64,000 nt of DNA from positions 62,001-126,000 of the forward strand of contig QCII01000006.1 of the NCBI GenBank assembly GCA_003216775.1, written 5' to 3'. Shown piece by piece: positions 8,297 to 17,787 of the stretch. The notes under the pieces were generated by a model. That model saw only the letters and a list, made by a program, of their open reading frames with translations, ran no database searches and was not told the DNA's origin. Every line of letters begins with the position of its first letter. Positions within the stretch are counted from its first letter, which is position 1. Source of the DNA: Prochlorococcus sp. AG-402-K21 (lineage in GTDB: Bacteria > Cyanobacteriota > Cyanobacteriia > PCC-6307 > Cyanobiaceae). A program made the position numbers and the translations under genes.

Positions 8297-8863
8297 TTAG
8301 CCTTCTAAAAAAATTATGTCTTTTGCTTCTGATTGTTTTATTAAAGCCCAAGGTAATTCAGTTCCAATTTGATTTTCAAGTAGAACAAGCCATTTACCCT
8401 CTTTATTTAAATTAATAACTGATCTCAACTCTTTATTTCTATTAATGTTGATACTTGCAGAAGAAACAATGCTTCCTAAATAACCTGAACCCATTCCTAA
8501 GAGACCTCCAATTAATGATTCCCCGATGTTACTTAAACCAAGAAAGCTGAAGGTAGATAAATTTGTCATGTTAGAAAAGGCTATTCCAGCTATAAAACCA
8601 AATGGCATTAGCCATCTACTCATATCTTTTTGTCTAATATTTCTATCAAGTTTAGGATTTAAAAATCTAATATCTTCAAAATTTTGAGATTTGAATAAGA
8701 TATTTGCTTTCGCATTTAGCAATTCGGTTTCTTCTGATGTTATTTTTTCACTTATTGGTGGGATCAAAATAGCTTCAGAGAGCATTACTGATTTTTCTTT
8801 GAAAACATCAAATAGCTGAACACATTTATCGATGTCTTCAAATATCACAATACTTTTTGTCAA
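8297..8863 (-). CDS. Hypothetical membrane-associated protein
   Basis: A 188-residue protein with an alpha/beta-like N-terminal half (TKSIVIFEDIDKC...AILIPP) and a central hydrophobic region, about residues 84-135, rich in glycine (IGGLLGMGSGYLGSIV), which could form two membrane helices. A soluble tail ends DIIFLEG. I do not recognise a named family. The first codon is TTG at 8863. The gene abuts the photosystem II S4 protein gene with no gap, so a role linked to thylakoid biogenesis is possible but only by context. serA is divergent, 99 bases away. Confidence 0.65.
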   Translation of the reverse strand: MTKSIVIFEDIDKCVQLFDVFKEKSVMLSEAILIPPISEKITSEETELLNAKANILFKSQNFEDIRFLNPKLDRNIRQKDMSRWLMPFGFIAGIAFSNMTNLSTFSFLGLSNIGESLIGGLLGMGSGYLGSIVSSASININRNKELRSVINLNKEGKWLVLLENQIGTELPWALIKQSEAKDIIFLEG

Positions 8864-8962
8864 ATTTCAATCCTCAACTGTTTGTGTGTTATTCAAATTA
8901 ATAAATTAAGATACATACACTATAGATTAAGTTAAAGTAAAAGATTAAAGAACCAATCTTAA

Positions 8963-10549
8963 ATGACAAAAGTTCTCATTACAGATCCAATTGATCAAAC
9001 AGGAATCGATATTCTTTCACAAGTTGCTCAGGTTGATCAGAAGATAGGAATCTCAGAATCTGAGTTGGCTTCCATTATTGGAGATTATGATGCTTTAATG
9101 ATTCGCTCTGGTACTCAAGTAACTGAAGAAATTATTAACTCTTCAAGTAAACTAAGAATTATTGGAAGAGCAGGAGTTGGAGTCGACAATGTAGATGTTA
9201 AGGCTGCTACGCAAAAAGGAGTTCTTGTAGTTAATTCTCCAGGCGGCAACACGATAGCTGCTGCTGAGCATACTATAGCTATGATGTTGGCCTTATCTAG
9301 ACATATTCCAGTTGCTAATAATAGTACTTTGTTAGGTAAATGGGAAAGAAAGAAATTTGTTGGGAATGAGCTTTACAAGAAAAAATTAGGTGTAGTAGGT
9401 TTAGGAAAAATTGGTGCTCATGTAGCGAAAGTTGCTAATGCATTGGGAATGGAAGTTTACGGATATGATCCCTTTGTTTCAAATGAAAGAGCTCAACAAA
9501 TACAAGTCAAACTATTTGAACTAGAGGATTTATTCAAACAATCCGATTATGTAACTTTGCATTTACCTCGCACACCAGAGACAGAGAATTTAGTAAATAT
9601 GGATGTGCTTAAAAGTATGAAAAGTAGCGCAAAATTGATTAATTGTGCTAGAGGAGGCTTGATTGACGAAGAAGCATTATCAGAAGCTTTAAATAAATCA
9701 TTGATTGGAGGCGCTGCAATAGATGTCTTTTCTAAAGAACCTTTGGAATCTAATTCGTCACTTTTGAAGGTTGAAAAGAATCTTATTCTTACCCCTCACT
9801 TAGGAGCATCTACTCGAGAAGCTCAAGAAAATGTAGCTGTTGATGTCGCAGAACAAATAAGAGATGTCTTGCTTGGTTTATCTGCTAGAACTGCAGTAAA
9901 CATACCAGGTTTGAGCCCTGATATTATGGATAGTCTAAAACCTCATTTGCAGTTGGCTGAAACAATGGGTCTTCTTATAAGCCAGCTTTCAGGTGGACAG
10001 ATTCAAAAACTAGAGGTGAAGCTTCAAGGCGAATTTGTGCAACATCCTTCCCAACCGTTAATAATAGCTAGTCTAAAAGGCCTGTTAAGTAAAGCTTTGG
10101 GAGATAGGATCAATTATGTGAATGCCTCTTTAGAAGCAGATTCCAGGGGTATTACAGTTGTCGAAAGTAAAGATGAGGCAAGACCTGAATTTGCTAGTGG
10201 ATCGCTTCAGTTATCCACTTATGGAGATAATAGCGACCATAGCGTGGCAGGAAGCATTTTTGCTGATGGAGAATTAAGAATTATTAGTATTGATCAATAC
10301 CCAGTTAACGTATCGCCAAGTAGATATATGTTGGTTACTAGGCACAGAGATATGCCTGGTATTATTGGCAAGCTGGGGTCTTTATTAGGTAGCAACAATG
10401 TAAATATTGCCTCAATGCAAGTTGGGCGCAAAATTGTTAGAGGGGAAGCTGTTATGGTTCTAAGTATTGATGATCCAATACCTAATAAGTTGCTCGATAC
10501 CATTATTGAAGTAGAGGGAATTACCAAAGCTAATCCAGTTACCTTATAA
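8963..10549 (+). CDS. serA: D-3-phosphoglycerate dehydrogenase SerA
   Basis: SerA oxidises 3-phosphoglycerate with NAD in the first step of serine synthesis, in the cytoplasm. The 528-residue protein has the D-2-hydroxyacid dehydrogenase fold with nucleotide-binding [12 protein letters not shown], the catalytic segments [11 protein letters not shown] and [14 protein letters not shown], then a long intervening domain and a C-terminal ACT domain (about 455-528, [20 protein letters not shown]). This is the long, serine-responsive form found in cyanobacteria and Bacillus. The ATG at 8963 fits the family start. prmA follows by 17 bases and may be in the same transcript. Confidence 0.96.
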   Translation: MTKVLITDPIDQTGIDILSQVAQVDQKIGISESELASIIGDYDALMIRSGTQVTEEIINSSSKLRIIGRAGVGVDNVDVKAATQKGVLVVNSPGGNTIAAAEHTIAMMLALSRHIPVANNSTLLGKWERKKFVGNELYKKKLGVVGLGKIGAHVAKVANALGMEVYGYDPFVSNERAQQIQVKLFELEDLFKQSDYVTLHLPRTPETENLVNMDVLKSMKSSAKLINCARGGLIDEEALSEALNKSLIGGAAIDVFSKEPLESNSSLLKVEKNLILTPHLGASTREAQENVAVDVAEQIRDVLLGLSARTAVNIPGLSPDIMDSLKPHLQLAETMGLLISQLSGGQIQKLEVKLQGEFVQHPSQPLIIASLKGLLSKALGDRINYVNASLEADSRGITVVESKDEARPEFASGSLQLSTYGDNSDHSVAGSIFADGELRIISIDQYPVNVSPSRYMLVTRHRDMPGIIGKLGSLLGSNNVNIASMQVGRKIVRGEAVMVLSIDDPIPNKLLDTIIEVEGITKANPVTL

Positions 10550-10566
10550 AGAGGCTTGCTCTATTA

Positions 10567-11478
10567 ATGGTAATTAAGGATTGGTATAAAGTAACTTTTC
10601 TGATAGAAAGTGATTCAGAAGAAATTATTATTTGGAAATTAAATGAGCTAGGAATATTTAGTTTTTCATTTGAATATTTAATTAAAAATCAAAATAAAAA
10701 AGAGGTAAATATATGGCTTCCAATTGATGATTGGGGCGAAAATTCTAGAAGTGGTTTTGAAAAAATAATTAGCAAACTTCTAAACATTAATGACCCGCAG
10801 AATCAATTTTTTGATTGGAGTATTATTAAAGAGGAAGATTGGTTGACAAGCTGGAAAAAATATTGGGCACCTGAATTAGTAGGAAATCATTTTTTAATAT
10901 TGCCATGTTGGATAAATCTAGATGAAAAATTTAAAGATAAACAAATCATAAGAATTGATCCTGGAGCAGCCTTTGGTACGGGAAGTCACCCTTCGACTTA
11001 TCTTTGCTTGGAAAAAATGGAGAATATTTTATTTTCTGATAAAAAGGTATTAGATATTGGGAGTGGTAGCGGGATTTTGAGTGTCGCCGCAAGATTGCTT
11101 GGCGCCAAAGAGGTTTGTGCAGTGGATAATGATTATTTAGCTATAAATTCAACTAACTCTAATTTTCAACTAAATTTCGGTAATACCAAAAACTTAAATA
11201 CATATTTAGGATCTTTTAATGAGGTGTTTTTAAAAAATCAACCTAAACAATTTGATTTTGTTTTATGCAATATTCTTGCTGAAGTAATAAAAGAAATGAT
11301 TCCAAATATATATAATTGCTTGAGAAACAATGGGGAAGTCATTTTAAGTGGAATTCTGAATTCACAAAAAGATGAAATTATAAAAATATTAATTCAGAAT
11401 GACTTGAAATTATTGGATGTATCAACTAGAAAAGATTGGGCATGCATTTCTGCGCAAAAAGCCAGCGATCCAACCTAA
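10567..11478 (+). CDS. prmA: Ribosomal protein L11 methyltransferase PrmA
   Basis: PrmA trimethylates lysines and the N terminus of ribosomal protein L11, using S-adenosylmethionine. The 303-residue protein has the N-terminal substrate-recognition domain, a linker with the [15 protein letters not shown] segment, and a class I methyltransferase fold with [16 protein letters not shown] and [20 protein letters not shown] (motif I) followed by [12 protein letters not shown] (motif IV). Length and motif order fit the family. It lies 17 bases downstream of serA and upstream of petF, whose own leader suggests a separate promoter. Confidence 0.95.
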   Translation: MVIKDWYKVTFLIESDSEEIIIWKLNELGIFSFSFEYLIKNQNKKEVNIWLPIDDWGENSRSGFEKIISKLLNINDPQNQFFDWSIIKEEDWLTSWKKYWAPELVGNHFLILPCWINLDEKFKDKQIIRIDPGAAFGTGSHPSTYLCLEKMENILFSDKKVLDIGSGSGILSVAARLLGAKEVCAVDNDYLAINSTNSNFQLNFGNTKNLNTYLGSFNEVFLKNQPKQFDFVLCNILAEVIKEMIPNIYNCLRNNGEVILSGILNSQKDEIIKILIQNDLKLLDVSTRKDWACISAQKASDPT

Positions 11479-11612
11479 GTATAAGTTTTTCTTATGGATA
11501 CTCTTTAATACATTTTATTGTGTCATTTTTTACGTCAAAATCTCACATATCGGCCAAATCGATGTTAAAAATGTATTTGATAGGTATTAATTACCAACAA
11601 TTTTTTATTTAA

Positions 11613-11912
11613 ATGGCTTCTTACAAAGTTACACTCATCAGCGAAGGCGAAGGTCTCAATTCAACTATTGAAGTACCAGATGACCAGTACATCCTTGATG
11701 CTGCTGAAGAGCAAGGTATCGACCTTCCTTATTCCTGCAGAGCTGGAGCATGTTCAACATGTGCTGGAAAAGTTACTTCAGGTAGTGTTGATCAATCAGA
11801 TCAAAGTTTCTTGGATGATGACCAATTAGAAGCTGGTTTTGTACTTACATGTGTTGCTTATCCAACATCAGATGTAACAATTACAACTCATGCTGAAGAA
11901 GAATTGTATTAA
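11613..11912 (+). CDS. petF: Plant-type [2Fe-2S] ferredoxin
   Basis: A 99-residue soluble ferredoxin that carries electrons from photosystem I to FNR, nitrite reductase, thioredoxin reductase and other acceptors. The four cluster cysteines are C42, C47, C50 (in [12 protein letters not shown]) and C80 (LTCVAYP). The acidic surface is typical of photosynthetic PetF. It has a 134-base leader and ends in a strong intrinsic terminator 46 bases past the stop, so it is probably a single, highly expressed transcript. Codon use in this gene is richer in G and C than in its neighbours, as expected for an abundant protein. Confidence 0.95.
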   Translation: MASYKVTLISEGEGLNSTIEVPDDQYILDAAEEQGIDLPYSCRAGACSTCAGKVTSGSVDQSDQSFLDDDQLEAGFVLTCVAYPTSDVTITTHAEEELY

Positions 11913-11957
11913 TTATAAAAAATTAACTTTTCTAAGTTGATTAATCATTATTTCTCT

Positions 11958-11985
11958 GCCACCCTCAATGAAGGTGGCTTTTTTT
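11958..11985 (+). terminator. Intrinsic terminator of petF
   Basis: A perfect 6-base GC-rich stem, GCCACC at 11958-11963 and GGTGGC at 11973-11978, with a 9-base loop, then seven T at 11979-11985. The next gene's ATG is only five bases after the T-run. Confidence 0.85.
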
Positions 11986-11989
11986 GTGA

Positions 11990-12358
11990 ATGAATAAATT
12001 TGAATTTTTCAAGACTGGCAGTGTTCAATCAAGTTATGGAGGTCAGTACAGTTACAAAGTAATTGGACCATGTTGCAGACTATTTGATAGAGAAGAGTTA
12101 CCTTGGCCTTGTTCAAGGCTTTCTTGGAGAAGTAAGGAGCCTAGTTGGAGAAGAATAGGTTCTAGGTTCGTAGCTGATATGGCTTCAAGAAAATGTCCCT
12201 CTTACTCGGTTCAGATTCTTGAGCCTGGCTTAAAACCAGTTGAAACAGTTATAACTCTTTTTTCAAAGAAATTTTCTTCTGATATACAGGAATGGTGGTA
12301 CAGCAAAAAACCAGGCTCAAGAGAGCCTGGTAATATCTTCCCATCTGAAGTTAGTTAG
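11990..12358 (+). CDS. Conserved-type hypothetical protein rich in Cys, Trp and Arg
   Basis: A 122-residue soluble protein starting MNKFEFFKTGSVQSSYGGQ. It contains PCCRLFDREELPWPC and SRKCPSY, with cysteines that could bind metal or form disulphides, and it is unusually rich in Trp and Arg for this genome. I do not recognise a named family. Its ATG lies only five bases downstream of the petF terminator T-run, leaving no room for its own promoter or a normal ribosome-binding site on a transcript that starts after the terminator. It probably relies on read-through or on a promoter inside the petF tail. Its 3' end carries the terminator of the convergent gene. Confidence 0.65.
   Translation: MNKFEFFKTGSVQSSYGGQYSYKVIGPCCRLFDREELPWPCSRLSWRSKEPSWRRIGSRFVADMASRKCPSYSVQILEPGLKPVETVITLFSKKFSSDIQEWWYSKKPGSREPGNIFPSEVS
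12305..12330 (-). terminator. Intrinsic terminator of the pentapeptide-repeat gene
   Basis: Read on the minus strand, a perfect 8-base stem (12323-12330 with 12311-12318, loop of four) is followed by six T (12310-12305). It lies about 40 bases past the minus-strand stop at 12368 and inside the 3' end of the convergent hypothetical gene. Confidence 0.8.
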
Positions 12359-12367
12359 CTTTAAATC

Positions 12368-12928
12368 TTATGCTTTTGGCTTTGGTGGCATGTAACCTTT
12401 TAAGCCGGCGCATTCAAGACTATCAATTGTACTAACTCCAGTTTGTGGGTTAGTTCCACTAGCTCTTTCACATAATGATTTTCTCTGAGAAAGATCAAGA
12501 TTTGCATCAGTAAAGTCTGCTCCATCAATAATTGCTCCATCAAAAACACTTTTCATTAGCTCACCATTTGTAAGATTCGCATCAGATAAATCAGCATTAT
12601 CAAAACGTACAGCATATGCAATAAGATCTTTCATGTTGGCGCTTTTGAAACTAGAGTTTTTTGCAGTTGTCACGCTCATATATGCACCTTGTAGATTAGC
12701 CTCTCCTAAATCTTGATAAGATAAATCATATTTTACAAATTCATTATTTTGAAGATCTGCTCCATGAAGATCTTCTTTCAATCCATCTACTGATGAAGGA
12801 TCACTAGGATAAAGTGCATTAGCAGAAATTGGATTAAGAAGCAAACCAATAATCAATGGAAGAAAAATAAGAAGTCTTTTGAAAGACTTATTAAGTGATG
12901 AAAAAATAGAGACCATTTCGATCGACAT
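12368..12928 (-). CDS. Pentapeptide-repeat protein with signal peptide, probably lumenal
   Basis: A 186-residue exported protein. Residues up to about 38 form a signal peptide with a basic start, a hydrophobic core (LLIFLPLIIGLLLNPI) and an ANA cleavage site. Residues about 50-150 contain pentapeptide repeats of A-D/N-L-x-x type (ADLQN, ANLQG, ADLSD, ANLTN, ADFTD), which fold into a right-handed beta helix. A C-terminal region has two cysteines (SLCERASG, LECAG). Cyanobacterial proteins of this layout are found in the thylakoid lumen. The exact role is not known. I chose the ATG at 12928; an in-frame TTG precedes it directly. It ends in a strong terminator. Confidence 0.85.
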   Translation of the reverse strand: MSIEMVSIFSSLNKSFKRLLIFLPLIIGLLLNPISANALYPSDPSSVDGLKEDLHGADLQNNEFVKYDLSYQDLGEANLQGAYMSVTTAKNSSFKSANMKDLIAYAVRFDNADLSDANLTNGELMKSVFDGAIIDGADFTDANLDLSQRKSLCERASGTNPQTGVSTIDSLECAGLKGYMPPKPKA

Positions 12929-13002
12929 CAAATATAAAAACCTATGACTATTATTTCATGGGTTGGTCATTTAGAACGATCCTGCTAACGAACTGTTGCA
13001 GT

Positions 13003-13941
13003 TTATTTTATTTCTGCTGTTAGAAAATCTTTCGCAAGCTGAGTATTTGGAAAAACTTTTTGAGCCTCTTTAAGCAAATCGCTTGGCGTAATTGCATTCT
13101 GATTCGTATATCTTGGACTTAAATGAGTAATAAATAATTTTTTTGTATTAGATAATAATGCCGTTTTCGCGGCCATGATTGTTGTGGAATGTAATTTTTC
13201 GTAAGCCATGCTTTCATCCTCTTCTGAAAAAGTCGATTCATGTACCAGTAAATCGGCATTTTTTGCTAGTGACACTGCTGATTCGCTAAAGACAGTATCT
13301 GTGCAATAAACAAAACATTCACCCTTCCTAGGAGGTCCGCAGAATTCTTTCCCATCAAATGTCCTCCCATCCTCCAACACGACTTTTTTCCCTTGCTGCA
13401 GTTCTGAATAGATTGGTCCAGGTGCTATTTTTAAAGATTGTGCTTTTTTGATATCAAATATACCCGGCTTATCTTTTTCGCTCACTCGATAACCATAAGC
13501 TGGTATTTTATGTTTGAGAAATGCACAATTTACTTTTATTTTGTTGTTTTCAAATAAAATTTTATTTTCTAATGCAAAATTTTCAACTTTTACGAAACGC
13601 AATGGAAACGACAATTTGCAAAAACTACTTTTAAGTGCAGAATTTATAAAACTGTGCAGTTCTGAAGGACCATAAATTTCAATACCCTCACTATTTCCTG
13701 ATAAACCTAAGGTTGCCAAAAGACCTGGTAAACCATAAATATGGTCCCCGTGCATATGAGAAATAAATATTTTTTTGATTTGCGAAGATTTAATATTGCT
13801 TTTCATTATTTGATGCTGTGTTCCCTCTCCACAGTCAAAAAGCCAAACTTCTGAAGATTGTGATAGTTTAAGAGCTAAGGAAGAAACATTTCTTGTTAAG
13901 GAGGGGACTCCTGAACTTGTTCCCAAGAAGGTCACATTCAC
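13003..13941 (-). CDS. rnz: Ribonuclease Z
   Basis: RNase Z cuts the 3' trailer from tRNA precursors that lack an encoded CCA, which fits the CCA-less tRNA genes of this window. The 312-residue protein begins MNVTFLGTSSGVPSLTRN, followed by the metallo-beta-lactamase zinc motif HMHGDHIYGLPGLL and, downstream, YCTDTVFSESAV and FITHLSPRY with further zinc ligands. Length and motifs match the short bacterial form. Translation starts with GTG at 13941; no ATG lies near. The gene is divergent from the SpoIID-like gene, separated by about 75 bases. Confidence 0.95.
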   Translation of the reverse strand: MNVTFLGTSSGVPSLTRNVSSLALKLSQSSEVWLFDCGEGTQHQIMKSNIKSSQIKKIFISHMHGDHIYGLPGLLATLGLSGNSEGIEIYGPSELHSFINSALKSSFCKLSFPLRFVKVENFALENKILFENNKIKVNCAFLKHKIPAYGYRVSEKDKPGIFDIKKAQSLKIAPGPIYSELQQGKKVVLEDGRTFDGKEFCGPPRKGECFVYCTDTVFSESAVSLAKNADLLVHESTFSEEDESMAYEKLHSTTIMAAKTALLSNTKKLFITHLSPRYTNQNAITPSDLLKEAQKVFPNTQLAKDFLTAEIK

Positions 13942-14015
13942 TTATTAATTATATTTTTATTTTAATATCTGGATTAAATCTAGACTTTTAGTCAAAATTA
14001 AGCAAATTAAAACAT

Positions 14016-15206
14016 TTGTTTTTAAACAAAGTGATACTTAAATTAAAAAAAAAATTTAGTAAATGTTATCTGATTAGTATTTTATTTATTTGTGTTTTCC
14101 AAAGTGATAATGTATTGGCCTCTAGAGAGCCAATAATTAGAGTTTTAATTTCAAAAAATAACAACATAAGGATTAGATCAGACAAGTCAATTCCGTTAAC
14201 AATAAAGGGAAAATTTTTCTCAAATAAAAAAATAAAAGGTTTAACTTTGAAAAACGAGAAAAATAGAAAAATTTTATATTTTGATAAGAATAAAGAAAAA
14301 AAATTTGACTTAAAAAGTAATCAACAGTTCCAACTTAGATCTTCTGATGGAAGGGGTATCTGGGTTGGTCAGAAAAGATTTCCTGGGAAAATTAATGTCT
14401 TTGTACTTGATTCTGAAATACTGGTAGTAAATGTCTTAGGAATTGAAAAATATCTAAGTAGTGTAGTTGGTTCAGAGATGCCAACAAAATGGCCTATGGA
14501 AGCATTAAAAGCACAAGCAATAGCATCTAGAACTTATGCTTTAAAGCAAAAGGGTAATAATTTATTTGATATTGACTCTACGCAGAAAAATCAAGTTTAT
14601 AATGGCCTGGAGTCAAGAACTTATAAAACTTTAAGAGCAGTTAGAAGTACGAGATCTCTAGTTATGACGTATAACAATAAATTAATTAATGCTTTGTTTC
14701 ATAGTAGCTCAGGTGGAATGACAGAAAACAGTCAAGATGTATGGAAAAATGCATATCCATATTTAAAGAGTGTTAAGGATTTTGATAAAAATAATCCAAA
14801 ATTTAAATGGAAAAAAACATTTTCAAATAAAGAATTGATAAATTTGTTCCCAAATATTGGAGAAATAGAAAATATAGAGATCATAAATATAACGAGTACT
14901 GGTAGGGTCAAGAATGTAAGAGTTATTGGAGCTAATGGTTCTGATCAAATTTCTGGAGTAGATCTGAGGAAAAAATTAGGCCTCAATAGTAATTTCGTAA
15001 GATTTAAATTAATTGAGGAAGAACTTGAAAATAAATTTTCCGCAAAAAAAAGTTTAATAGTTTTTGGACAGGGATCTGGACATGGAGTAGGAATGAGTCA
15101 ATGGGGAGCCAAATATATGGCTTCTAAAGGGCAAAAAGCTGAAAGAATACTTAAACATTTTTATAGAGGTGTGCAAATTAAACCTTTTAGAAAAGATTAC
15201 TTATAA
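14016..15206 (+). CDS. SpoIID/LytB-domain cell-wall protein
   Basis: A 396-residue exported protein. The N terminus is basic and hydrophobic (KCYLISILFICVFQS), a likely signal peptide. Residues about 140-230 hold the SpoIID core: EKYLSSVVGSEMPTKWPMEALKAQ...ASRTYAL, and later GQGSGHGVGMSQWGAKYMA, the family's C-terminal signature. SpoIID is a lytic transglycosylase of peptidoglycan in spore formers. The cyanobacterial members presumably act on the septal or peripheral wall. The first codon is TTG at 14016; an in-frame GTG at 14031 is an alternative. truB is convergent, three bases away. Confidence 0.85.
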   Translation: MFLNKVILKLKKKFSKCYLISILFICVFQSDNVLASREPIIRVLISKNNNIRIRSDKSIPLTIKGKFFSNKKIKGLTLKNEKNRKILYFDKNKEKKFDLKSNQQFQLRSSDGRGIWVGQKRFPGKINVFVLDSEILVVNVLGIEKYLSSVVGSEMPTKWPMEALKAQAIASRTYALKQKGNNLFDIDSTQKNQVYNGLESRTYKTLRAVRSTRSLVMTYNNKLINALFHSSSGGMTENSQDVWKNAYPYLKSVKDFDKNNPKFKWKKTFSNKELINLFPNIGEIENIEIINITSTGRVKNVRVIGANGSDQISGVDLRKKLGLNSNFVRFKLIEEELENKFSAKKSLIVFGQGSGHGVGMSQWGAKYMASKGQKAERILKHFYRGVQIKPFRKDYL

Positions 15207-15209
15207 AGA

Positions 15210-16127
15210 TTATTTTGCATTAAGGACCAGTTTTGGATTTATATTGGATTCTTCTCTATTTAAGAAGCCAATCCCAAGAAGAGTTTTTCTTTTGTCAATT
15301 ACTTTTATAGGTTTTGTAAAATCAAAAGCTTTAGATTCATGAAAGTAATTAATATCAACTTTTATAGCTCTTCCAGATTGCCAAAACTTGATTTCTTCTT
15401 CGTGACTCAAAACTAATGTTGAAATGTGTTCAAGGGCAGAAATTGTTGGAATAATAAGATTTTTAGGATTGTTTTTATCTCTTTTTAGTTCTGATATTTT
15501 TATAGAATTTTTTTCATGAAATCCACAAGCTGAAATTCTTTTTAATAACAAAAGACAACCCTCAGAATTAAGAACTGTCCCTAAATCTCTTGCAATTGAT
15601 CTTATGTATGTACCTCCAGAACATTTGATTTTTATTTCTATTATTCCGTTCATTTGGTCCCATTTGATTAAATTAAGCTCCTCTACTTTTACTTCTCTTG
15701 GTTCTAACTCAAAATTTTCATTATTAAAAGATTTTTTATAAGCTCTCTCACCATTTACGTGAACGCTAGATACTTTTGGTGGAATTTGTTTAATTATTCC
15801 TCTGAAATAATTTAAATATTGATCTAATTGCTCATAAGTGATTTTGGGCCAATCTTTTTCATTAATTATTTTGCCGTGAATATCATCAGTGCTTGTTCTT
15901 ATACCTAATTTAATTTGTCCTATGTAAGTTTTGTCCTGAGGAAGATATTGAATAAATCTTGTCGCACTGCCAATTGCAATTGGTAATGTTCCTGTAACCT
16001 CTGGGTCAAGAGTACCTGTATGGCCAACTTTTTTTGTATTTAGTAACTTCCTTATTTGATTAACACAATCATGAGAGGTACAACCTTTATCTTTATTAAT
16101 TACTAAGAATCCATCTTTAATTACCAT
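15210..16127 (-). CDS. truB: tRNA pseudouridine(55) synthase TruB
   Basis: TruB converts U55 of the tRNA T-loop to pseudouridine. The 305-residue protein has the family opening [20 protein letters not shown], the catalytic motif [16 protein letters not shown] with the essential Asp, [13 protein letters not shown], and the [16 protein letters not shown] segment. The C-terminal extension carries a PUA-like region that is shorter than in E. coli. The ATG at 16127 matches the family start. It is convergent with the SpoIID-like gene and divergent from a methyltransferase gene. Confidence 0.95.
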   Translation of the reverse strand: MVIKDGFLVINKDKGCTSHDCVNQIRKLLNTKKVGHTGTLDPEVTGTLPIAIGSATRFIQYLPQDKTYIGQIKLGIRTSTDDIHGKIINEKDWPKITYEQLDQYLNYFRGIIKQIPPKVSSVHVNGERAYKKSFNNENFELEPREVKVEELNLIKWDQMNGIIEIKIKCSGGTYIRSIARDLGTVLNSEGCLLLLKRISACGFHEKNSIKISELKRDKNNPKNLIIPTISALEHISTLVLSHEEEIKFWQSGRAIKVDINYFHESKAFDFTKPIKVIDKRKTLLGIGFLNREESNINPKLVLNAK

Positions 16128-16202
16128 CTTTAATATTAAGAATTCTTTGAGAAAGATTTAATACCATCCTATGATTCCTTTATTGAAAATTAACAGTAAA
16201 AA

Positions 16203-16943
16203 TTGAAAAACAATAATTTTATTTTAAAAGAGTTTCTAGATAATGCCTTTAACTTGAAATTACATTTAATGGAATACTTATCTATTAAAGAATATGATTT
16301 AGATGGATTCCTTGCAAATGCAAAGATGAATTTGGCAAATTCGCATCCTGGAGATTCTTTAAACGATGTATCAGAATTTTATACTGAGATAGTTGGAGAT
16401 CTGCATGTAGCTGATTTAGCTGCTTGGCATATAACAAGCAAGGATTACATCGCTGATACTTTAAAACTTCAGCAGAGATTTTCTAAAGATTTAGTTTTAG
16501 ATTTCGGAGGAGGGATTGGAACACACGCCTTAGCTAATGCTATGTCTTCAAAAGTTAAGCATGTTTTCTTTGTAGACATTAACGAAACTAATAGAAACTT
16601 TGTTGAATATAGGGCTAAGAAATTAGGAGTCGAAAAAAAGATTACTTTCTGCAAGGCAATTAAAGATACAAAAATATCGAAATTTGATACTATAGTTTGT
16701 CTTGATGTTTTGGAACATCTTGTCAATCCAGCTTCTCAAATTGAAGTTTTTAATGAGTTTATGGATTCTAATTCTATTGCATTATTTAATTGGTATTTCT
16801 ATAAAGGTGAAAAAAATGAATATCCTTTCCATATCGATGATGTTAAAATAGTTGAAAAGTTTTTTAAGACTCTTCAAGCAAATTTTTTAGAAGTTTTTCA
16901 TCCTATTCTCATCACTACAAGAGCTTATAAGAAAATTAGATAA
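16203..16943 (+). CDS. Class I SAM-dependent methyltransferase, substrate unknown
   Basis: A 246-residue protein with a helical N-terminal segment of about 90 residues and a Rossmann methyltransferase core. Motif I is [15 protein letters not shown] near 98-112, the acidic ribose-binding residue follows in VFFVDINE, and [16 protein letters not shown] is motif IV/post-IV as in UbiG/UbiE-type enzymes. No substrate domain gives a specific name. The first codon is TTG at 16203; an internal ATG at 16269 could be the real start, losing 22 residues. It overlaps the 3' end of rpmA by eight bases in convergent orientation. Confidence 0.8.
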   Translation: MKNNNFILKEFLDNAFNLKLHLMEYLSIKEYDLDGFLANAKMNLANSHPGDSLNDVSEFYTEIVGDLHVADLAAWHITSKDYIADTLKLQQRFSKDLVLDFGGGIGTHALANAMSSKVKHVFFVDINETNRNFVEYRAKKLGVEKKITFCKAIKDTKISKFDTIVCLDVLEHLVNPASQIEVFNEFMDSNSIALFNWYFYKGEKNEYPFHIDDVKIVEKFFKTLQANFLEVFHPILITTRAYKKIR

Positions 16944-17196
16944 CAATATTAACTCTTTTTCTATTTCTTAAATTTCTTTTAATGCTTTCGAAACTCACGG
17001 TTCCTTCTTTTAGTGCAAAAAGGGTGTCATCTTTACCTTTGCCAACATTGATTCCAGGCAAAAATGATGTACCTCTTTGGCGAATTAGAATTGATCCAGC
17101 CGTAACTTTCTCTCCACCATAAGCTTTTACACCTAATCTTTTGGAATTTGAATCTCTACCGTTTCTAGTAGAACCTGTTCCTTTTTTATGTGCCAT
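16936..17196 (-). CDS. rpmA: 50S ribosomal protein L27
   Basis: An 86-residue basic protein of the large ribosomal subunit. Its N terminus, [29 protein letters not shown], is the part that reaches the peptidyl-transferase centre. The core [19 protein letters not shown] is fully typical. The gene follows rplU after nine bases on the same strand, the usual bacterial L21-L27 pair, so both come from one transcript. Confidence 0.97.
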   Translation of the reverse strand: MAHKKGTGSTRNGRDSNSKRLGVKAYGGEKVTAGSILIRQRGTSFLPGINVGKGKDDTLFALKEGTVSFESIKRNLRNRKRVNIVI

Positions 17197-17205
17197 TAGA
17201 AATGA

Positions 17206-17643
17206 TTAATTTGTAGATTTTTCGGATTTTGGTTTTGTTTCCTTTTTAACAGTTTCCTTTTTTGAAGAAGACTTAGGAGCACTTTTACCTATTGATATAG
17301 ATTTTACCATAACTCTTGTAAGTTCTTGTCTATGTCCCATCTTTCTTCTGGTCTTTTTTTTAGGACGCATCTTGTATACAAGAATTTTCTTATCTCTTTT
17401 ATGAGAAACCACTTCTAATTCAATTTTTGCATTTTCAACGTAAGGTTTACCAAGAGTTATAGAGTCCTTATCCTTTAAAAGTAGAACTTTTTCTAGTGTT
17501 ATCTTGTCTTTCTCTTTTGCGTTTAATCTGTCAATATCATAATATCTATTAACTTCGAACCAAAATTGTTGACCAGAAGTTTCTGCTATTGCGTACAATT
17601 CGTTACTTTTAGAATTTTTAGAAGAGTTTTTAGAGTTTGTCAT
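17206..17643 (-). CDS. rplU: 50S ribosomal protein L21 with extended tails
   Basis: A 145-residue L21; the usual protein is about 103 residues. The core (about 15-120) has YAIAETSGQQFWFEVNRYYDID, the KMRPKKKTRRKMGHRQ signature and a TRVMVKSISIG end. A polar N-terminal tail of about 14 residues and a Lys/Ser-rich C-terminal tail of about 25 residues are extra. Such low-complexity tails occur in marine cyanobacteria. rpmA follows after nine bases. A hairpin in the leader at 17662-17688 is listed separately. Confidence 0.95.
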   Translation of the reverse strand: MTNSKNSSKNSKSNELYAIAETSGQQFWFEVNRYYDIDRLNAKEKDKITLEKVLLLKDKDSITLGKPYVENAKIELEVVSHKRDKKILVYKMRPKKKTRRKMGHRQELTRVMVKSISIGKSAPKSSSKKETVKKETKPKSEKSTN

Positions 17644-17661
17644 AGATTAAAGACGCCATTA

Positions 17662-17688
17662 GGCTCAAATTAATAATTTGATTAAGCC
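17662..17688 (-). promoter_or_regulatory. Hairpin in the rplU leader
   Basis: On the minus strand, 19 bases before the rplU ATG, GGCT (17685-17688 side) pairs with AGCC (17662-17665 side). Inside is a perfect 7-base inverted repeat, 17666-17672 with 17674-17680. Ribosomal operons often carry autoregulatory leader structures; whether this is one is inference. Confidence 0.3.
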
Positions 17689-17787
17689 GAATAAGCAATC
17701 ATAATAGTTTGTTTATTTTCTTATTTTGTAGTGTAATAAGTCAAGGGTTGTTCTAAAACTTTTATATCAATTTCAGGAAACATAAAA

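Noticed and set aside
17644-17787. A remnant of kaiA between rplU and kaiB
   Set aside because: The 144-base gap has no frame resembling KaiA and is filled by leader sequence and a short hairpin.
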